Source of the DNA: Streptomyces viridiviolaceus
Lineage (GTDB): Bacteria; Actinomycetota; Actinomycetes; Streptomycetales; Streptomycetaceae
Reading direction: 5' to 3'
DNA length: 64,000 nt
NCBI RefSeq assembly: GCF_014650995.1
Contig: NZ_BMWA01000015.1
Span: forward strand, 62,001 to 126,000
Part shown: positions 16,817-24,373 of the stretch, one piece after another
How the letters are laid out: each line of letters opens with the position of its first letter
Position numbering within the stretch: position 1 is the first letter of the stretch
The notes under the pieces: generated by a model
What the model saw: only the letters and a program-made list of their open reading frames with translations
Told to the model about the DNA's origin: nothing
The model's database searches: none
Program-made: the position numbers and the translations under genes

Positions 16817-18277
16817 CTAGAACGGGAAGCCGCTCCTGCCGTGCTGCACGGAGATCCACTTCTGCGTGGTGAAGGCGTCCAGCATCGTCTCGCCGTTGAG
16901 GCGGCCGATGCCGGAGTGCTTCTCGCCGCCGAAGGGCACGATCGGCTCGTCGTGCACGGTGCCGTCGTTCACGTGGAACATGCCGGTGTCGATCCGCTTG
17001 GCGAACGCGACGCCCCGCTCCACGTCGGCCGTGTGCACGGCGCCGCTCAGGCCGTACGGGGTGTCGTTGACCAGGCGTACGGCCTCCTCCTCACCGTCGA
17101 ACGGCACGAGGAAGGCGACCGGGCCGAAGACCTCCTGCCGCAGCAGAGCCGAGTCGGCGGGGAGGCCGGTCAGGACCGACGGCTCGACGAGGTTGTCGGT
17201 GGTCGTGCCGCGCACCAGGGCCGTCGCGCCCTCGGCGAGCGCCTGCTCGACGACGCCCGAGACGGCGTCCGCCTGCGAGGAGTTGATCACCGGGCCGATG
17301 ACCGTCGACGGGTCGCGCGGGTCGCCGGCCTTGAGGGTCCTCACCTTGGCGACGAACTTCTCGGTGAACTCCTCGGCGATCGAACGGTCGACCAGGACCC
17401 GGTTGGCCGCCATGCAGACCTGGCCCTGGTGGACGTAGCGGCTGAAGACCGCGGCGTCGACCGCGTAGTCGACGTCGGCGTCGTCGAGGACCACCAGGGC
17501 GCTGTTGCCCCCGAGTTCGAGGACCGAGCGCTTGAAGTTCGCGGCGCACACGGTGGCGACGTGGCGGCCCACCTTGTCGGAGCCGGTGAAGGAGATCACC
17601 TTCGGGACCGGGTGCTCCAGGAAGGCGTCGCCGATCTCCGCTATGTCGGTCACCACGACGTTCAGCAGACCGCCCGGCAGGCCGGCGTCCTCGAAGATCT
17701 TCGCCACCAGGGTGCCGCCGACGACCGGCGTGTTCTGGTGGGGCTTGAGGACGACGCCGTTGCCGAGCGCGAGCGCCGGGGCGACCGACTTCAGGGAGAG
17801 GAGGAAGGGGAAGTTGAAGGGGCTGATGACGCCCACGACGCCGACCGGGACGCGGTAGACGCGGTTCTCCTTGCCGTCGACCGGGGACGGGATGATCCGG
17901 CCCTCGGGGCGCAGCGCCAGGTGGACCGACTCGCGCAGGAACTCCTTGGCGAGGTGCAGTTCGAAGGCGGCCTTCAGGTGGGTGCCGCCCAGCTCGGCGA
18001 TGATCGCCTCGGTGATCTCCGCCTCGCGCTCCTCCACGAGCCGCAGGGCCTTCTCGAACACCGCGCGGCGGGCGTAGGGGTTGGTCGCCGCCCACTCCCT
18101 CTGGGCCCGCGCCGCGGCCTTGTACGCCGCGTCGACCTCGTCGACCGTGGCTATCGTGATCGAGGCCAGCTTCTCGTTGTCGTACGGGTTGAAGTCGATG
18201 ATGTCCCAGGAACCGGTGCCCGGGCGCCACTCGCCGTCGATGTACTGCTGGGCGAGGTCGGTGAAGTACGACGACAT
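16817..18277 (-). CDS. NAD(P)-dependent aldehyde dehydrogenase
   Basis: A 486-aa enzyme of the ALDH superfamily. Visible features: cofactor-binding VVGVISPFNFPFLLSLKSVA and GSDKVGRHV, general-base Glu in LELGGNSALVV near residue 250, and nucleophile Cys in HQGQVCMAANRVL near 286. The sequence resembles the benzaldehyde/vanillin dehydrogenase branch, but the substrate is not assignable. The ATG at 18277 follows a GAGGG box and gives the usual length. It starts 64 bp downstream of the XRE regulator stop on the same strand. Confidence 0.9.
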   Translation of the reverse strand: MSSYFTDLAQQYIDGEWRPGTGSWDIIDFNPYDNEKLASITIATVDEVDAAYKAAARAQREWAATNPYARRAVFEKALRLVEEREAEITEAIIAELGGTHLKAAFELHLAKEFLRESVHLALRPEGRIIPSPVDGKENRVYRVPVGVVGVISPFNFPFLLSLKSVAPALALGNGVVLKPHQNTPVVGGTLVAKIFEDAGLPGGLLNVVVTDIAEIGDAFLEHPVPKVISFTGSDKVGRHVATVCAANFKRSVLELGGNSALVVLDDADVDYAVDAAVFSRYVHQGQVCMAANRVLVDRSIAEEFTEKFVAKVRTLKAGDPRDPSTVIGPVINSSQADAVSGVVEQALAEGATALVRGTTTDNLVEPSVLTGLPADSALLRQEVFGPVAFLVPFDGEEEAVRLVNDTPYGLSGAVHTADVERGVAFAKRIDTGMFHVNDGTVHDEPIVPFGGEKHSGIGRLNGETMLDAFTTQKWISVQHGRSGFPF

Positions 18278-18341
18278 GTGATCCCTCAATCCCCTAGCTG
18301 CCGTAGCAAGCCGCCTGATCGAGCGTCATCGTACTTGTGTT

Positions 18342-19202
18342 TCAGATGAGTTGGAGAAGTCCGCGCAGAAGGTCCCGGCTCTCGTCCGGCCCCGGACTGT
18401 CGTGCTGGAGCTCCTTCAGCGCCGTCTCGTACTGGGCGACGTCCTCGCGCTTGTCGAGGTACAGCGCGCTGGTGAGCTGCTCCAGGTACACGACGTCCGA
18501 CAGGTCGGACTCCGGGAAGCTGAGGATCGTGAACGCGCCACTCTCGCCGGAGTGTCCGCCGAAGCTGAACGGCATGATCTGCAACCGCACATTGGGGTGC
18601 TCGGACATCTCGATCAGGTGCTGCAGCTGGCCGCGCATCACCTCCCGGTCCCCGTACGGGCGGCGCAGCGCGGCCTCGTCCAGGACGATGTGGAACTCCG
18701 GGGCGTTCTCGGCGACGAGGTACTTCTGCCGCTCCAGGCGCAGCGCCACCCGCCGCTCGACGTCCGCCTCGCTCGCGCCCTTCATGCCGCGCCGGACGAC
18801 CGCGCGGGCGTAGTCCTCGGTCTGCAGCAGGCCGTGCACGAACTGCACCTCGTACACCCGGATCAGCGAGGCCGCGCCCTCCAGGCCCACATACGTGGGG
18901 AACCAGCTGGGCAGGACGTCGGAGTAACTGTGCCACCACCCCGCGACGTTGGCCTCCTTGGCGAGGGAGAGCAGGGAGACGCGCTCCTGCTCGTCCGTGA
19001 TGCCGTACAGCGTCAGCAGGTCCTCGACGTCCCGTGTCTTGAAGCTCACCCGGCCCAGTTCCATCCGGCTGATCTTCGACTCCGAGGCGCGGATCGAGTA
19101 CCCCGCCGCCTCGCGCGTGATCCCCCGCGCCTCACGCAGTCGCCTGAGTTGTGATCCGAGCAGCATGCGCCGCACCACCGATCCGGGCTCTCCCGCGCTC
19201 AC
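18342..19202 (-). CDS. XRE-family regulator with DUF5753 domain
   Basis: A 286-aa protein: N-terminal helix-turn-helix (LGSQLRRLREARGITREAAG, then ASESKISRMELGRVSF) and a DUF5753 domain from about residue 95 to the end, containing VQFVHGLLQTEDYARAV and DEAALRRPYGD. Such proteins are the regulatory partners of DUF397 proteins and small GHKL ATPases in Streptomyces (whiJ/abaA-like loci). The GTG at 19202 is preceded by GGGGAGG at 9 nt; a TTG 18 nt further up is less likely. The ATPase and DUF397 genes lie just upstream, and a 30-bp element shared by their promoters is a plausible target. Confidence 0.88.
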   Translation of the reverse strand: MSAGEPGSVVRRMLLGSQLRRLREARGITREAAGYSIRASESKISRMELGRVSFKTRDVEDLLTLYGITDEQERVSLLSLAKEANVAGWWHSYSDVLPSWFPTYVGLEGAASLIRVYEVQFVHGLLQTEDYARAVVRRGMKGASEADVERRVALRLERQKYLVAENAPEFHIVLDEAALRRPYGDREVMRGQLQHLIEMSEHPNVRLQIMPFSFGGHSGESGAFTILSFPESDLSDVVYLEQLTSALYLDKREDVAQYETALKELQHDSPGPDESRDLLRGLLQLI

Positions 19203-19522
19203 GTTCGCCAGCCTCCCCAACCGTCTTCAGGAGCCGAAGTCTGCCACTAAAACACTCCGAGCTGTACTCGTCCGGTTACGGAAACGGAATCGGGCCAAGG
19301 GAAACGCGCAGGATCAGGCAGGCGCGGACCGCGCGCGGCCGCAGAGGAAGGAAGAAGAACACGCGAAGTTGGCGGAAAAATTGACCAACAAGCGGTACGG
19401 GCAGGTCCATTTCGGTCACGTGCACGTGCATCTGCCCTTGCATCTGCCGAACGCATCCGAAACCATGGTCCCGCACCACCGCGCCGCATCGCTACGACCG
19501 CGAACTCCCGGGAGTGCCTCGC
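19203..19522. other. 320-bp divergent regulatory spacer
   Basis: No gene is supported here. The spacer separates the minus-strand XRE gene from the plus-strand ATPase gene and is less GC-rich than its surroundings around 19240-19400. It contains the 30-bp element described at 19419-19448. A short 76-80 codon open frame on each strand has no ribosome-binding site or recognisable product. Confidence 0.6.
19419..19448 (+). promoter_or_regulatory. shared 30-bp element, copy 1 (upstream of the ATPase gene)
   Basis: The segment reads CGTGCACGTGCAT followed by CTGCCCTTGCATCTGCC. It contains TGCATCTGC twice, 12 bp apart, after a TGCACGTGC half. A copy matching at 26 of 30 positions lies in the same orientation relative to the DUF397 gene (20469-20498, minus strand). 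Probable binding site for a shared regulator. Confidence 0.6.
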
Positions 19523-20023
19523 ATGGGGACGAATGGATCGACCATGCTCGAGCCGTTACGGCAGGGCCTTCCGCCACTCGACCCCGCGGCCGTGTCGAAC
19601 GCCGCCTCCTGCGCCCTGCCGCCCCGGTACGAAGCGGTGCGCGAGGCCCGGCACTTCACCAGGAGAACCCTCGACGGCTGGGACCTGGGCGACCGCTTCG
19701 ACGACGTGTGCCTGGTGGTCTCCGAACTCGTCACCAACGCCCTGCGTCACGCGCTGCCGGCGGACACCCCGCGGACCGACGAGCAGCACGGGCCGGTACG
19801 GCTGCACCTGATGCGCTGGACCGAGCGGCTGGTGTGCGCGGTGCGCGACCCCAGTCACGACAGCCCGGTGGCCCGCGAGACGGACGACTTCTCGGCGGAG
19901 TCCGGCCGGGGGCTGTTCCTCGTCGACTCCTTCAGCGACAGCTGGGGCTGGCAACCGCTCGCCGGCACGCTGGGCGGCAAGGTGGTCTGGGCCCTGTTCC
20001 GGCTCCGGCCGCCCGCCGAATGA
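19523..20023 (+). CDS. small GHKL ATPase (anti-sigma-like serine kinase fold)
   Basis: A 166-aa HATPase_c protein of the RsbW/SpoIIAB-like type. The N box is VCLVVSELVTNALRHAL (Glu and Asn for Mg-ATP), followed by VRDPSHDSP (D box) and ESGRGLFLVDSFSDSWGW (G box). Most of the Streptomyces proteins of this shape act with XRE-DUF5753 and DUF397 partners rather than classic sigma factors. I chose the ATG at 19523, 9 nt after GGGAG, over the GTG at 19514. It ends at a good terminator and converges on the DUF397 gene. Confidence 0.87.
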   Translation: MGTNGSTMLEPLRQGLPPLDPAAVSNAASCALPPRYEAVREARHFTRRTLDGWDLGDRFDDVCLVVSELVTNALRHALPADTPRTDEQHGPVRLHLMRWTERLVCAVRDPSHDSPVARETDDFSAESGRGLFLVDSFSDSWGWQPLAGTLGGKVVWALFRLRPPAE

Positions 20024-20024
20024 C

Positions 20025-20054
20025 GAACCGCGGCGCTTTCCCACGCCGCGGTTC
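20025..20054. terminator. terminator between ATPase and DUF397 genes
   Basis: GAACCGCGGCG and CGCCGCGGTTC form a perfect 11-bp stem with an 8-nt loop, placed between convergent genes. Confidence 0.75.
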
Positions 20055-20116
20055 TACGCGTGTCACGGACCCGCCCGTTCTGGACGCGGCGGCACGCCGA
20101 CCGCCGATGGGGGCGG

Positions 20117-20386
20117 TCAGCTCGCTATCAGGTGGTCGAACTCGCCGTCCTTGACCCCCAGCAGCATCGCCTCGATCTCGGCGCGCGTGTAGACGAGCGC
20201 GGGGCCGTCGGGGAAGCGCGAGTTGCGCACCGCCACGTCTCCGCCGGGGAGCCGGGCGAACTCCACGCAGGACCCCTGCGAGTTGCTGTGCCGGCTCTTC
20301 TGCCAGGCCACGTCGTGCAGCTGCGTGGCGGCGATGCCGTTGTACACGCCGGACGCGTCGTCAACGTCGTACACGTCGTGGTCCAC
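20117..20386 (-). CDS. DUF397 protein
   Basis: An 89-aa protein with the family core WQKSRHSNSQGSCVEFARLP, VAVRNSRFPDGPALVYTRAE and a C-terminal FDHLIAS. DUF397 proteins are small partners of XRE-DUF5753 regulators in Streptomyces and influence development and antibiotic production in characterised cases (BldB/WhiJ-related loci). Upstream on the same strand is copy 2 of the 30-bp element, so it and the ATPase gene are probably co-regulated. Confidence 0.87.
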   Translation of the reverse strand: MDHDVYDVDDASGVYNGIAATQLHDVAWQKSRHSNSQGSCVEFARLPGGDVAVRNSRFPDGPALVYTRAEIEAMLLGVKDGEFDHLIAS

Positions 20387-20468
20387 AGGTCGCTCCCCGG
20401 TGGTGCACTGGCTGGTGTGGCCATTGATGCAGCGGTCAACTGATCCGGATCATAACCCTGTTCACGTG

Positions 20469-20498
20469 CAGATGCATGAGCAAATGCACGTGCACGCG
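20469..20498 (-). promoter_or_regulatory. shared 30-bp element, copy 2 (upstream of DUF397)
   Basis: Read on the minus strand: CGTGCACGTGCAT followed by TTGCTCATGCATCTGCA. It differs from copy 1 at 4 of 30 positions and lies about 80-110 nt before the DUF397 start, matching the distance of copy 1 from the ATPase start. Confidence 0.6.
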
Positions 20499-20602
20499 CG
20501 GTGGTCCTGCGGTTACAGCTTTGACGCCCGCTTACCGAAGCGCTTGCCCTCTTTGACGCCCGTTCGAAAGAAGTCGTTCCCGCATGTGCCCTGGGAACCT
20601 GT

Positions 20603-20630
20603 GAACATGCAACAACGAACATGCAACAAC
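20603..20630. repeat. 14-bp tandem repeat
   Basis: GAACATGCAACAAC occurs twice in direct succession, directly beside the terminator of the ribosomal cluster. On the minus strand it places GTTGTTGC tracts after the hairpin, which may help termination. Confidence 0.8.
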
Positions 20631-20664
20631 ACCGGGGGCCCGCTCGAAGAAGCGGGCCCCCGGT
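20631..20664 (-). terminator. terminator of the rpmG-rpmE-cobW-rpsR transcript
   Basis: A perfect 14-bp stem, ACCGGGGGCCCGCT with its complement and a 6-nt loop, lies 38 nt after the S18 stop on the minus strand, followed by T-rich repeats. Confidence 0.85.
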
Positions 20665-20701
20665 GCCGGTGGTGCGAACGTGCCGTCGTGCGACGGGCGG
20701 G

Positions 20702-20935
20702 TCAGCGGCTGGAGTACGGCAGCAGCGCCATCTCCCGGGCGTTCTTGATCGCCACGGCCAGTTGCCGCTGCTGCTGGGAGGTCACCCGGGTGACGCGACG
20801 GCTGCGGATCTTGCCGCGGTCGGAGAGGAACTTCCGCAGCAGGTCGGTGTCCTTGTAGTCGATGTACGTCACTCCCGCCTGGTCCAGCGGATTGGGCCGG
20901 TGCTTGGCGGGCCCCCGGTCGCTCTTGCGGGGCAT
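20702..20935 (-). CDS. rpsR2: 30S ribosomal protein S18, zinc-free paralogue
   Basis: A 77-aa S18: VTYIDYKDTDLLRKFLSDRG and VTSQQQRQLAVAIKNAREMALLPY are the family core. It has no cysteines, unlike the usual Streptomyces S18 which carries a CxxC zinc site near the N-terminus. This makes it the C-minus paralogue expected to replace the zinc form under zinc limitation. The ATG at 20935 lies 5 bp after the CobW gene stop, so it is the last gene of the Zur-type minus-strand operon rpmG-rpmE-cobW-rpsR. Confidence 0.93.
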   Translation of the reverse strand: MPRKSDRGPAKHRPNPLDQAGVTYIDYKDTDLLRKFLSDRGKIRSRRVTRVTSQQQRQLAVAIKNAREMALLPYSSR

Positions 20936-20940
20936 GTCGG

Positions 20941-22089
20941 TCAGACCTCCAGGAGGGTGTCGAAGGCGGGCGGCAACTGCTGCCAGGCGTCGCGCCCGGC
21001 GGCGTACTCGGCATCGGTGAGCAGGCAGGACTCCAGGAGCCGCTGGATCCCGTCGCGGTCGAGGCCGGGCGAGGTGAAGACGAGGTGCTGGCAGCGGTCT
21101 CCGTGCTCGGGATGCCAGTCCAGCGCGGCGGCGGCGCGGCGCACCGGCGGCACCATCTCCCAGGCCGCGTCCGGGAGCGAGGCGAGCCACGGCCCCGTGC
21201 TCTCCACGCACAGGGCCCCGCCCGCGGCGTCCCAGTGCAGCAGCGTGTCCGGGCGGTCGGCGAGCCAGAACCGGCCCCGGCTGCGGGCGGCGGCGCAGGT
21301 CAGGTCCTCCAGGGCCTCGTACAGCCGCTCCGGGTGGAAGGGACGGCGTCGGCGCCAGACGAAGGTGGCGACACCGTGCGCGTCGGCCTCCGCGGGCAGC
21401 AGGGCGCAGGCCGGGTGCTGGGCCGCCGCCGCGGCCTCCACGTCGAAACCGGCGAGGGCGGTCCGCGCGAGGCCCGTTCCCGCGCCCGCCGGGTCGCCGT
21501 GGCCGATCGGGACCCGGCGGGCCGTCGGATGCAGCTGGGCCAGCAGCTCGCGGTCCTCGTCGTCGGCCTCCGGGGAGTCGGCGACGGCGAGGACGGGGGC
21601 GTACTCCAGCTGCCGCGCGAAGGTGTCGGCGACGGTGCGCCGGTCGGTGGCCGCGGCGGCCAGGCCGCCCTCGGCGAGGTCGTCGCCGTTGCCGAGGTAG
21701 GGCAGGACCAGTGCCGGGTCGACGGCGGTGATCACGCCGGTGACGGTGAAGCCGCCGGCCGCGACGACCTCTGCCATCGCCTTGGGCTCGACGGAGTCCC
21801 ACAGTTCGACGACCGCCAGCGGGGTGTCCCCGGCCCGCGCGAGCCGTTCCAGTTCGGGGACGAGGTCCTCGCGCAGGGCGCAGCACGCGCAGTCGTTGAC
21901 CAGCGGCGCCTCGCCGGCGGAGCGGATGCCGGTGGCGTCCCGGACGGTCCGCACGACCGTGCCCGCGGCCGCCGTCGCCAGGTCGTGGTGGAGGACGACG
22001 CCGCCGGGCACCTCGGCCAGCAGCCGCGCCACGGCGGCCCTGCGGGCGTCGGCGTGCAGGCCCCCGACGATCACCACCGGCAGCGTCAT
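20941..22089 (-). CDS. CobW/COG0523-like protein lacking nucleotide-binding motifs
   Basis: A 382-aa protein with CobW architecture: N-terminal Rossmann-like domain, the metal-binding CxCC motif in NDCACCALREDLVPEL, and a C-terminal CobW_C domain (VWRRRRPFHPERLYEALE). COG0523 proteins are GTP-dependent metallochaperones; Zur-regulated ones serve zinc. Here the Walker A position reads GLHADARRA instead of GxxGxGKTT, and no NKxD guanine motif is visible, so GTP hydrolysis is doubtful. It starts inside the L31 stop codon (ATGA) and lies between zinc-free ribosomal proteins, which supports a zinc-starvation role. Confidence 0.88.
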   Translation of the reverse strand: MTLPVVIVGGLHADARRAAVARLLAEVPGGVVLHHDLATAAAGTVVRTVRDATGIRSAGEAPLVNDCACCALREDLVPELERLARAGDTPLAVVELWDSVEPKAMAEVVAAGGFTVTGVITAVDPALVLPYLGNGDDLAEGGLAAAATDRRTVADTFARQLEYAPVLAVADSPEADDEDRELLAQLHPTARRVPIGHGDPAGAGTGLARTALAGFDVEAAAAAQHPACALLPAEADAHGVATFVWRRRRPFHPERLYEALEDLTCAAARSRGRFWLADRPDTLLHWDAAGGALCVESTGPWLASLPDAAWEMVPPVRRAAAALDWHPEHGDRCQHLVFTSPGLDRDGIQRLLESCLLTDAEYAAGRDAWQQLPPAFDTLLEV

Positions 22090-22340
22090 GCCCGGCCCCG
22101 CTTCCCGTACCGGCGCTCGAAGCGCTCCACGCGGCCGGCGGTGTCCAGGACGCGGGCCGTACCGGTGTAGAAGGGGTGGCTGACGTTCGAGATCTCGACG
22201 TCGACGACCGGGTAGGTGTTGCCGTCCTCCCACTCGACGGTCCGCTCGCCGGTCATGGTCGAGCGGGTGAGGAAGGCGTGGTTCGCGGCGCGGTCACGGA
22301 AGACGACCGGGCCGTACTCCGGGTGGATTCCCTTGCGCAT
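22086..22340 (-). CDS. rpmE2: 50S ribosomal protein L31 type B, zinc-free
   Basis: An 84-aa L31B: MRKGIHPEYGPVVFRDR, then TVEWEDGNTYPVVDVEISNV and SHPFYTGTARVLDTAGRVER. The CxxC zinc pair of standard L31 is absent. This is the paralogue that replaces zinc-binding L31 when zinc is scarce. It overlaps the CobW gene by 4 nt and follows rpmG by 9 bp, so all are one operon. Confidence 0.95.
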   Translation of the reverse strand: MRKGIHPEYGPVVFRDRAANHAFLTRSTMTGERTVEWEDGNTYPVVDVEISNVSHPFYTGTARVLDTAGRVERFERRYGKRGRA

Positions 22341-22349
22341 GGCGGTGGT

Positions 22350-22514
22350 TCAGCGCTCCTCTCGGAAGTCGACGTGACGGCCGACGACCGGGTCGTACTT
22401 GCGCAGGGTCAGTCGGTCCGGGTCGTTGCGGCGGTTCTTGCGGGTCACGTAGGTGAAGCCGGTCCCGGCGGTGGACCGGAGCTTGATGACCGGACGGAGT
22501 TCGTTGCGTGCCAT
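22350..22514 (-). CDS. rpmG: 50S ribosomal protein L33, zinc-free paralogue
   Basis: A 54-aa protein reading MARNELRPVIKLRSTAGTGF at its N-terminus, followed by TYVTRKNRRNDPDRLTLRKY and a basic end. This is a normal-length L33 without the four zinc cysteines. It is the first gene of the minus-strand arm of the divergent cluster, starting 14 bp from the Zur-box-like palindrome. Confidence 0.93.
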   Translation of the reverse strand: MARNELRPVIKLRSTAGTGFTYVTRKNRRNDPDRLTLRKYDPVVGRHVDFREER

Positions 22515-22527
22515 GCTGCTATCTTAC

Positions 22528-22548
22528 TGAAAATGAATTCCATTTACA
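22528..22548. promoter_or_regulatory. Zur-box-like palindrome in the divergent ribosomal promoter
   Basis: TGAAAATG-N5-CATTTACA is a 21-bp palindrome with one mismatch, matching the AT-rich Zur boxes of actinobacteria (TGAAAAtgatTTTCA type). It sits in the only 62 bp between the divergent rpmG and rpmB genes and stands out by its AT content. Zinc-loaded Zur would repress both arms; the whole cluster is known as Zur-controlled in S. coelicolor. Confidence 0.85.
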
Positions 22549-22576
22549 GTCCAGGTTCGAGGAGAGGTACGTCACC

Positions 22577-22813
22577 GTGTCCGCCCACTGCATGCTGACC
22601 GGCGCCCGGCCCGGCTTCGGCAACCGCATCTCCCACTCCCACCGGCGGACCTCCCGCCGCTTCGACCCCAACATCCAGACCAAGCGCTACTGGCTGCCGA
22701 GCGAGGGCAGGCACGTGCGGCTGCGGCTGAGCGCCAAGGGGATCAGGACCGTCGACACGATCGGCGTCGAGGCGGCCGTGGCGCGCATCCGCGCCCGAGG
22801 GGTGAAGGTCTGA
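22577..22813 (+). CDS. rpmB: 50S ribosomal protein L28, zinc-free paralogue
   Basis: A 78-aa L28: MSAHCMLTGARPGFGNRISH, then RRTSRRFDPNIQTKRYWLPS and GIRTVDTIGVEAAVARIRAR. The zinc-binding Cys set of the main L28 is not complete; only one Cys remains near the start. The GTG at 22577 has AGGAGAGG upstream. It overlaps rpsN by one base (TGATG), so both are translated together. Confidence 0.93.
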   Translation: MSAHCMLTGARPGFGNRISHSHRRTSRRFDPNIQTKRYWLPSEGRHVRLRLSAKGIRTVDTIGVEAAVARIRARGVKV

Positions 22814-23118
22814 TGGCGAAGAAGAGCAAGATCGCGAAGTACGAGCAGCGGCAGGAGACCGTCGCGCGGTACGCCGCACGGCGGGCCGAACTGAAGGAGG
22901 TCATCCGCCGGCCGTCCTCGACGGAGGCCGAACGGCTCGCCGCCCAGCGCGAGCTGCGCCGGCAGCCCCGGGACGCGAGCGCCACGCGCGTGCGCAACCG
23001 CGACCAGGTCGACGGGCGTCCGCGCGGCTACTACCGCGCCTTCGGGCTGTCGCGCGTGAGCCTGCGCGAACAGGCACACGCCGGGCATCTGCCGGGAGTC
23101 CGCAAGGCGTCCTGGTAG
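22813..23118 (+). CDS. rpsN: 30S ribosomal protein S14, zinc-free paralogue
   Basis: A 101-aa long-form S14: MAKKSKIAKYEQRQETVARY, then LRRQPRDASATRVRNRDQVD and GRPRGYYRAFGLSRVSLREQ. It has no cysteines, in contrast to the 61-aa zinc-ribbon S14 found in the main ribosomal operon of actinobacteria. It is the second gene of the plus-strand arm under the Zur-box-like site. Confidence 0.95.
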   Translation: MAKKSKIAKYEQRQETVARYAARRAELKEVIRRPSSTEAERLAAQRELRRQPRDASATRVRNRDQVDGRPRGYYRAFGLSRVSLREQAHAGHLPGVRKASW

Positions 23119-23172
23119 CTTGCGGCTGTCTCGGCCGACCCCGGCCGTCCGGCTACAGCTTGGGAGCTTCCG

Positions 23173-23772
23173 GTGACGTTGGTGACTGCGGAGAGTACGG
23201 CGAGTGCGGTTCGCACGGAGCGTGCCGGGAGCACGGCGGCCCCCTCGGGTGACCGGCGGGGTCCGCGCGGACGCTCGCGCCGCCGGGTCCGGGCCGTCGC
23301 GCTGGCCGTGGGGCTGGCGGGGGCGCTGACGCTGACCGCGTGCACCGACGGCGGTGACTCCGACGGTGGCGACTCCGGCAACGGCGACAAGTCCCCGGCG
23401 GCTCCCAGCGCCTCCGCGAGCGCGGAGACGGGCGGCGGCACCGGCGGATCGCCGACCGCCTCCCCCGGCGGCCTGGAGGGCAGCTGGCTGGCCACCACCG
23501 ACGGCCGTGCCGTGGCGCTGGTGATCACCGGTGAGCAGGCCGCCCTCTTCGCCACGGGCGGGACCGTGTGCAGCGGCACCACGGACGGTGCCCGGGCGAT
23601 CCGCCTCAAGTGCACCGACGGCAGCGACGACCGGGCGGCAGGGACCGTCGAGTCGGTCGGCAGGACGTCGCTGAAGGTGAACTGGAAGGGCGGCCTCGGC
23701 GAGGAGACCTACGCCAGGTCCGAGGGCGGGAAGCTGCCGTCCGGCCTGCCGACGGCCATGCTCTATTCCTGA
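23173..23772 (+). CDS. secreted lipoprotein, function unknown
   Basis: A 199-aa protein with an unusually long basic N-terminal region (about 38 residues rich in Arg, Gly and Ser) before the hydrophobic stretch AVALAVGLAGALTLTAC, which ends in a lipobox (LTAC). A Ser/Gly/Asp linker follows, then a small beta-rich domain (GSWLATTDGRAVALVITGEQ) with two Cys that could pair (VCSGTT, LKCTDG). No specific family is recognised. The GTG at 23173 is preceded by a weak ribosome-binding site. A second lipoprotein gene follows 35 bp later, probably in one transcript. Confidence 0.72.
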   Translation: MTLVTAESTASAVRTERAGSTAAPSGDRRGPRGRSRRRVRAVALAVGLAGALTLTACTDGGDSDGGDSGNGDKSPAAPSASASAETGGGTGGSPTASPGGLEGSWLATTDGRAVALVITGEQAALFATGGTVCSGTTDGARAIRLKCTDGSDDRAAGTVESVGRTSLKVNWKGGLGEETYARSEGGKLPSGLPTAMLYS

Positions 23773-23807
23773 GCCGCCCCGCCCCCTCTTCCCCAGGAAC
23801 TCCCGCC

Positions 23808-24329
23808 ATGCGCATCCTTCGGCCGATCGCCGTCACCGCCGCGGTCGCCGCGGCCCTCGCCCTGACCGCCTGCGACGACGGGGGCGGTGACGCCACCGAC
23901 GACCGCCGGGGCGGCGCCTGCCGGATCGGCGCGGTGGACGTGCGGACCGCGGCGAGCCCGGCCCCGGCCGCCGGGGACACGGGCACCGTCGCCGTGACCG
24001 TCACCAACACCGGCTCGGCCTGCACGCTCGACGGCTTCCCCGCCGTCACCCTCACCGGCGGCGGCACCTCGGCGAGGGTCCTCCCGGACGAAGCCGCCAC
24101 GGCGCAGCGGCTGACGCTGGACCGGGGCACGGCCGCCTCCTTCACCCTCACCTACGTGCGCGGCGAGACCGGCGACGCGGCGAGCCTCGCCGTGCGGTCG
24201 GCCGAGTTCGCCCTGCCCGGCGCCACCGCCACGCACCGCTTCACGTGGCCGTACGGCGATGTGGCGTCGAAGGACGGCGGGAGCGGGCCGGACGCCACGG
24301 TCGGCGCGTTCCAGCGGGCCGGCGACTGA
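23808..24329 (+). CDS. DUF4232-like lipoprotein
   Basis: A 173-aa exported lipoprotein: signal peptide IAVTAAVAAALALTAC with lipobox LTAC. The mature part resembles DUF4232, a small immunoglobulin-like beta sandwich (VTVTNTGSACTLDGFPAVTL is characteristic), with a conserved Cys pair CRIG/CTLD. Function is unknown. It follows the previous lipoprotein on the same strand and converges on the DUF2786 gene. Confidence 0.8.
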   Translation: MRILRPIAVTAAVAAALALTACDDGGGDATDDRRGGACRIGAVDVRTAASPAPAAGDTGTVAVTVTNTGSACTLDGFPAVTLTGGGTSARVLPDEAATAQRLTLDRGTAASFTLTYVRGETGDAASLAVRSAEFALPGATATHRFTWPYGDVASKDGGSGPDATVGAFQRAGD

Positions 24330-24373
24330 GCCCACGGCGACGAGGAGCGGCGCTCGCCCGGGCCATCGTGCCC

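Larger units (their letters stand above)
20387..20701. other. 315-bp spacer between DUF397 and rpsR-like genes
   Basis: No gene is supported. It holds, in order, the DUF397 promoter region with the 30-bp element, a two-copy 14-bp tandem repeat and the ribosomal cluster terminator. Confidence 0.6.
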
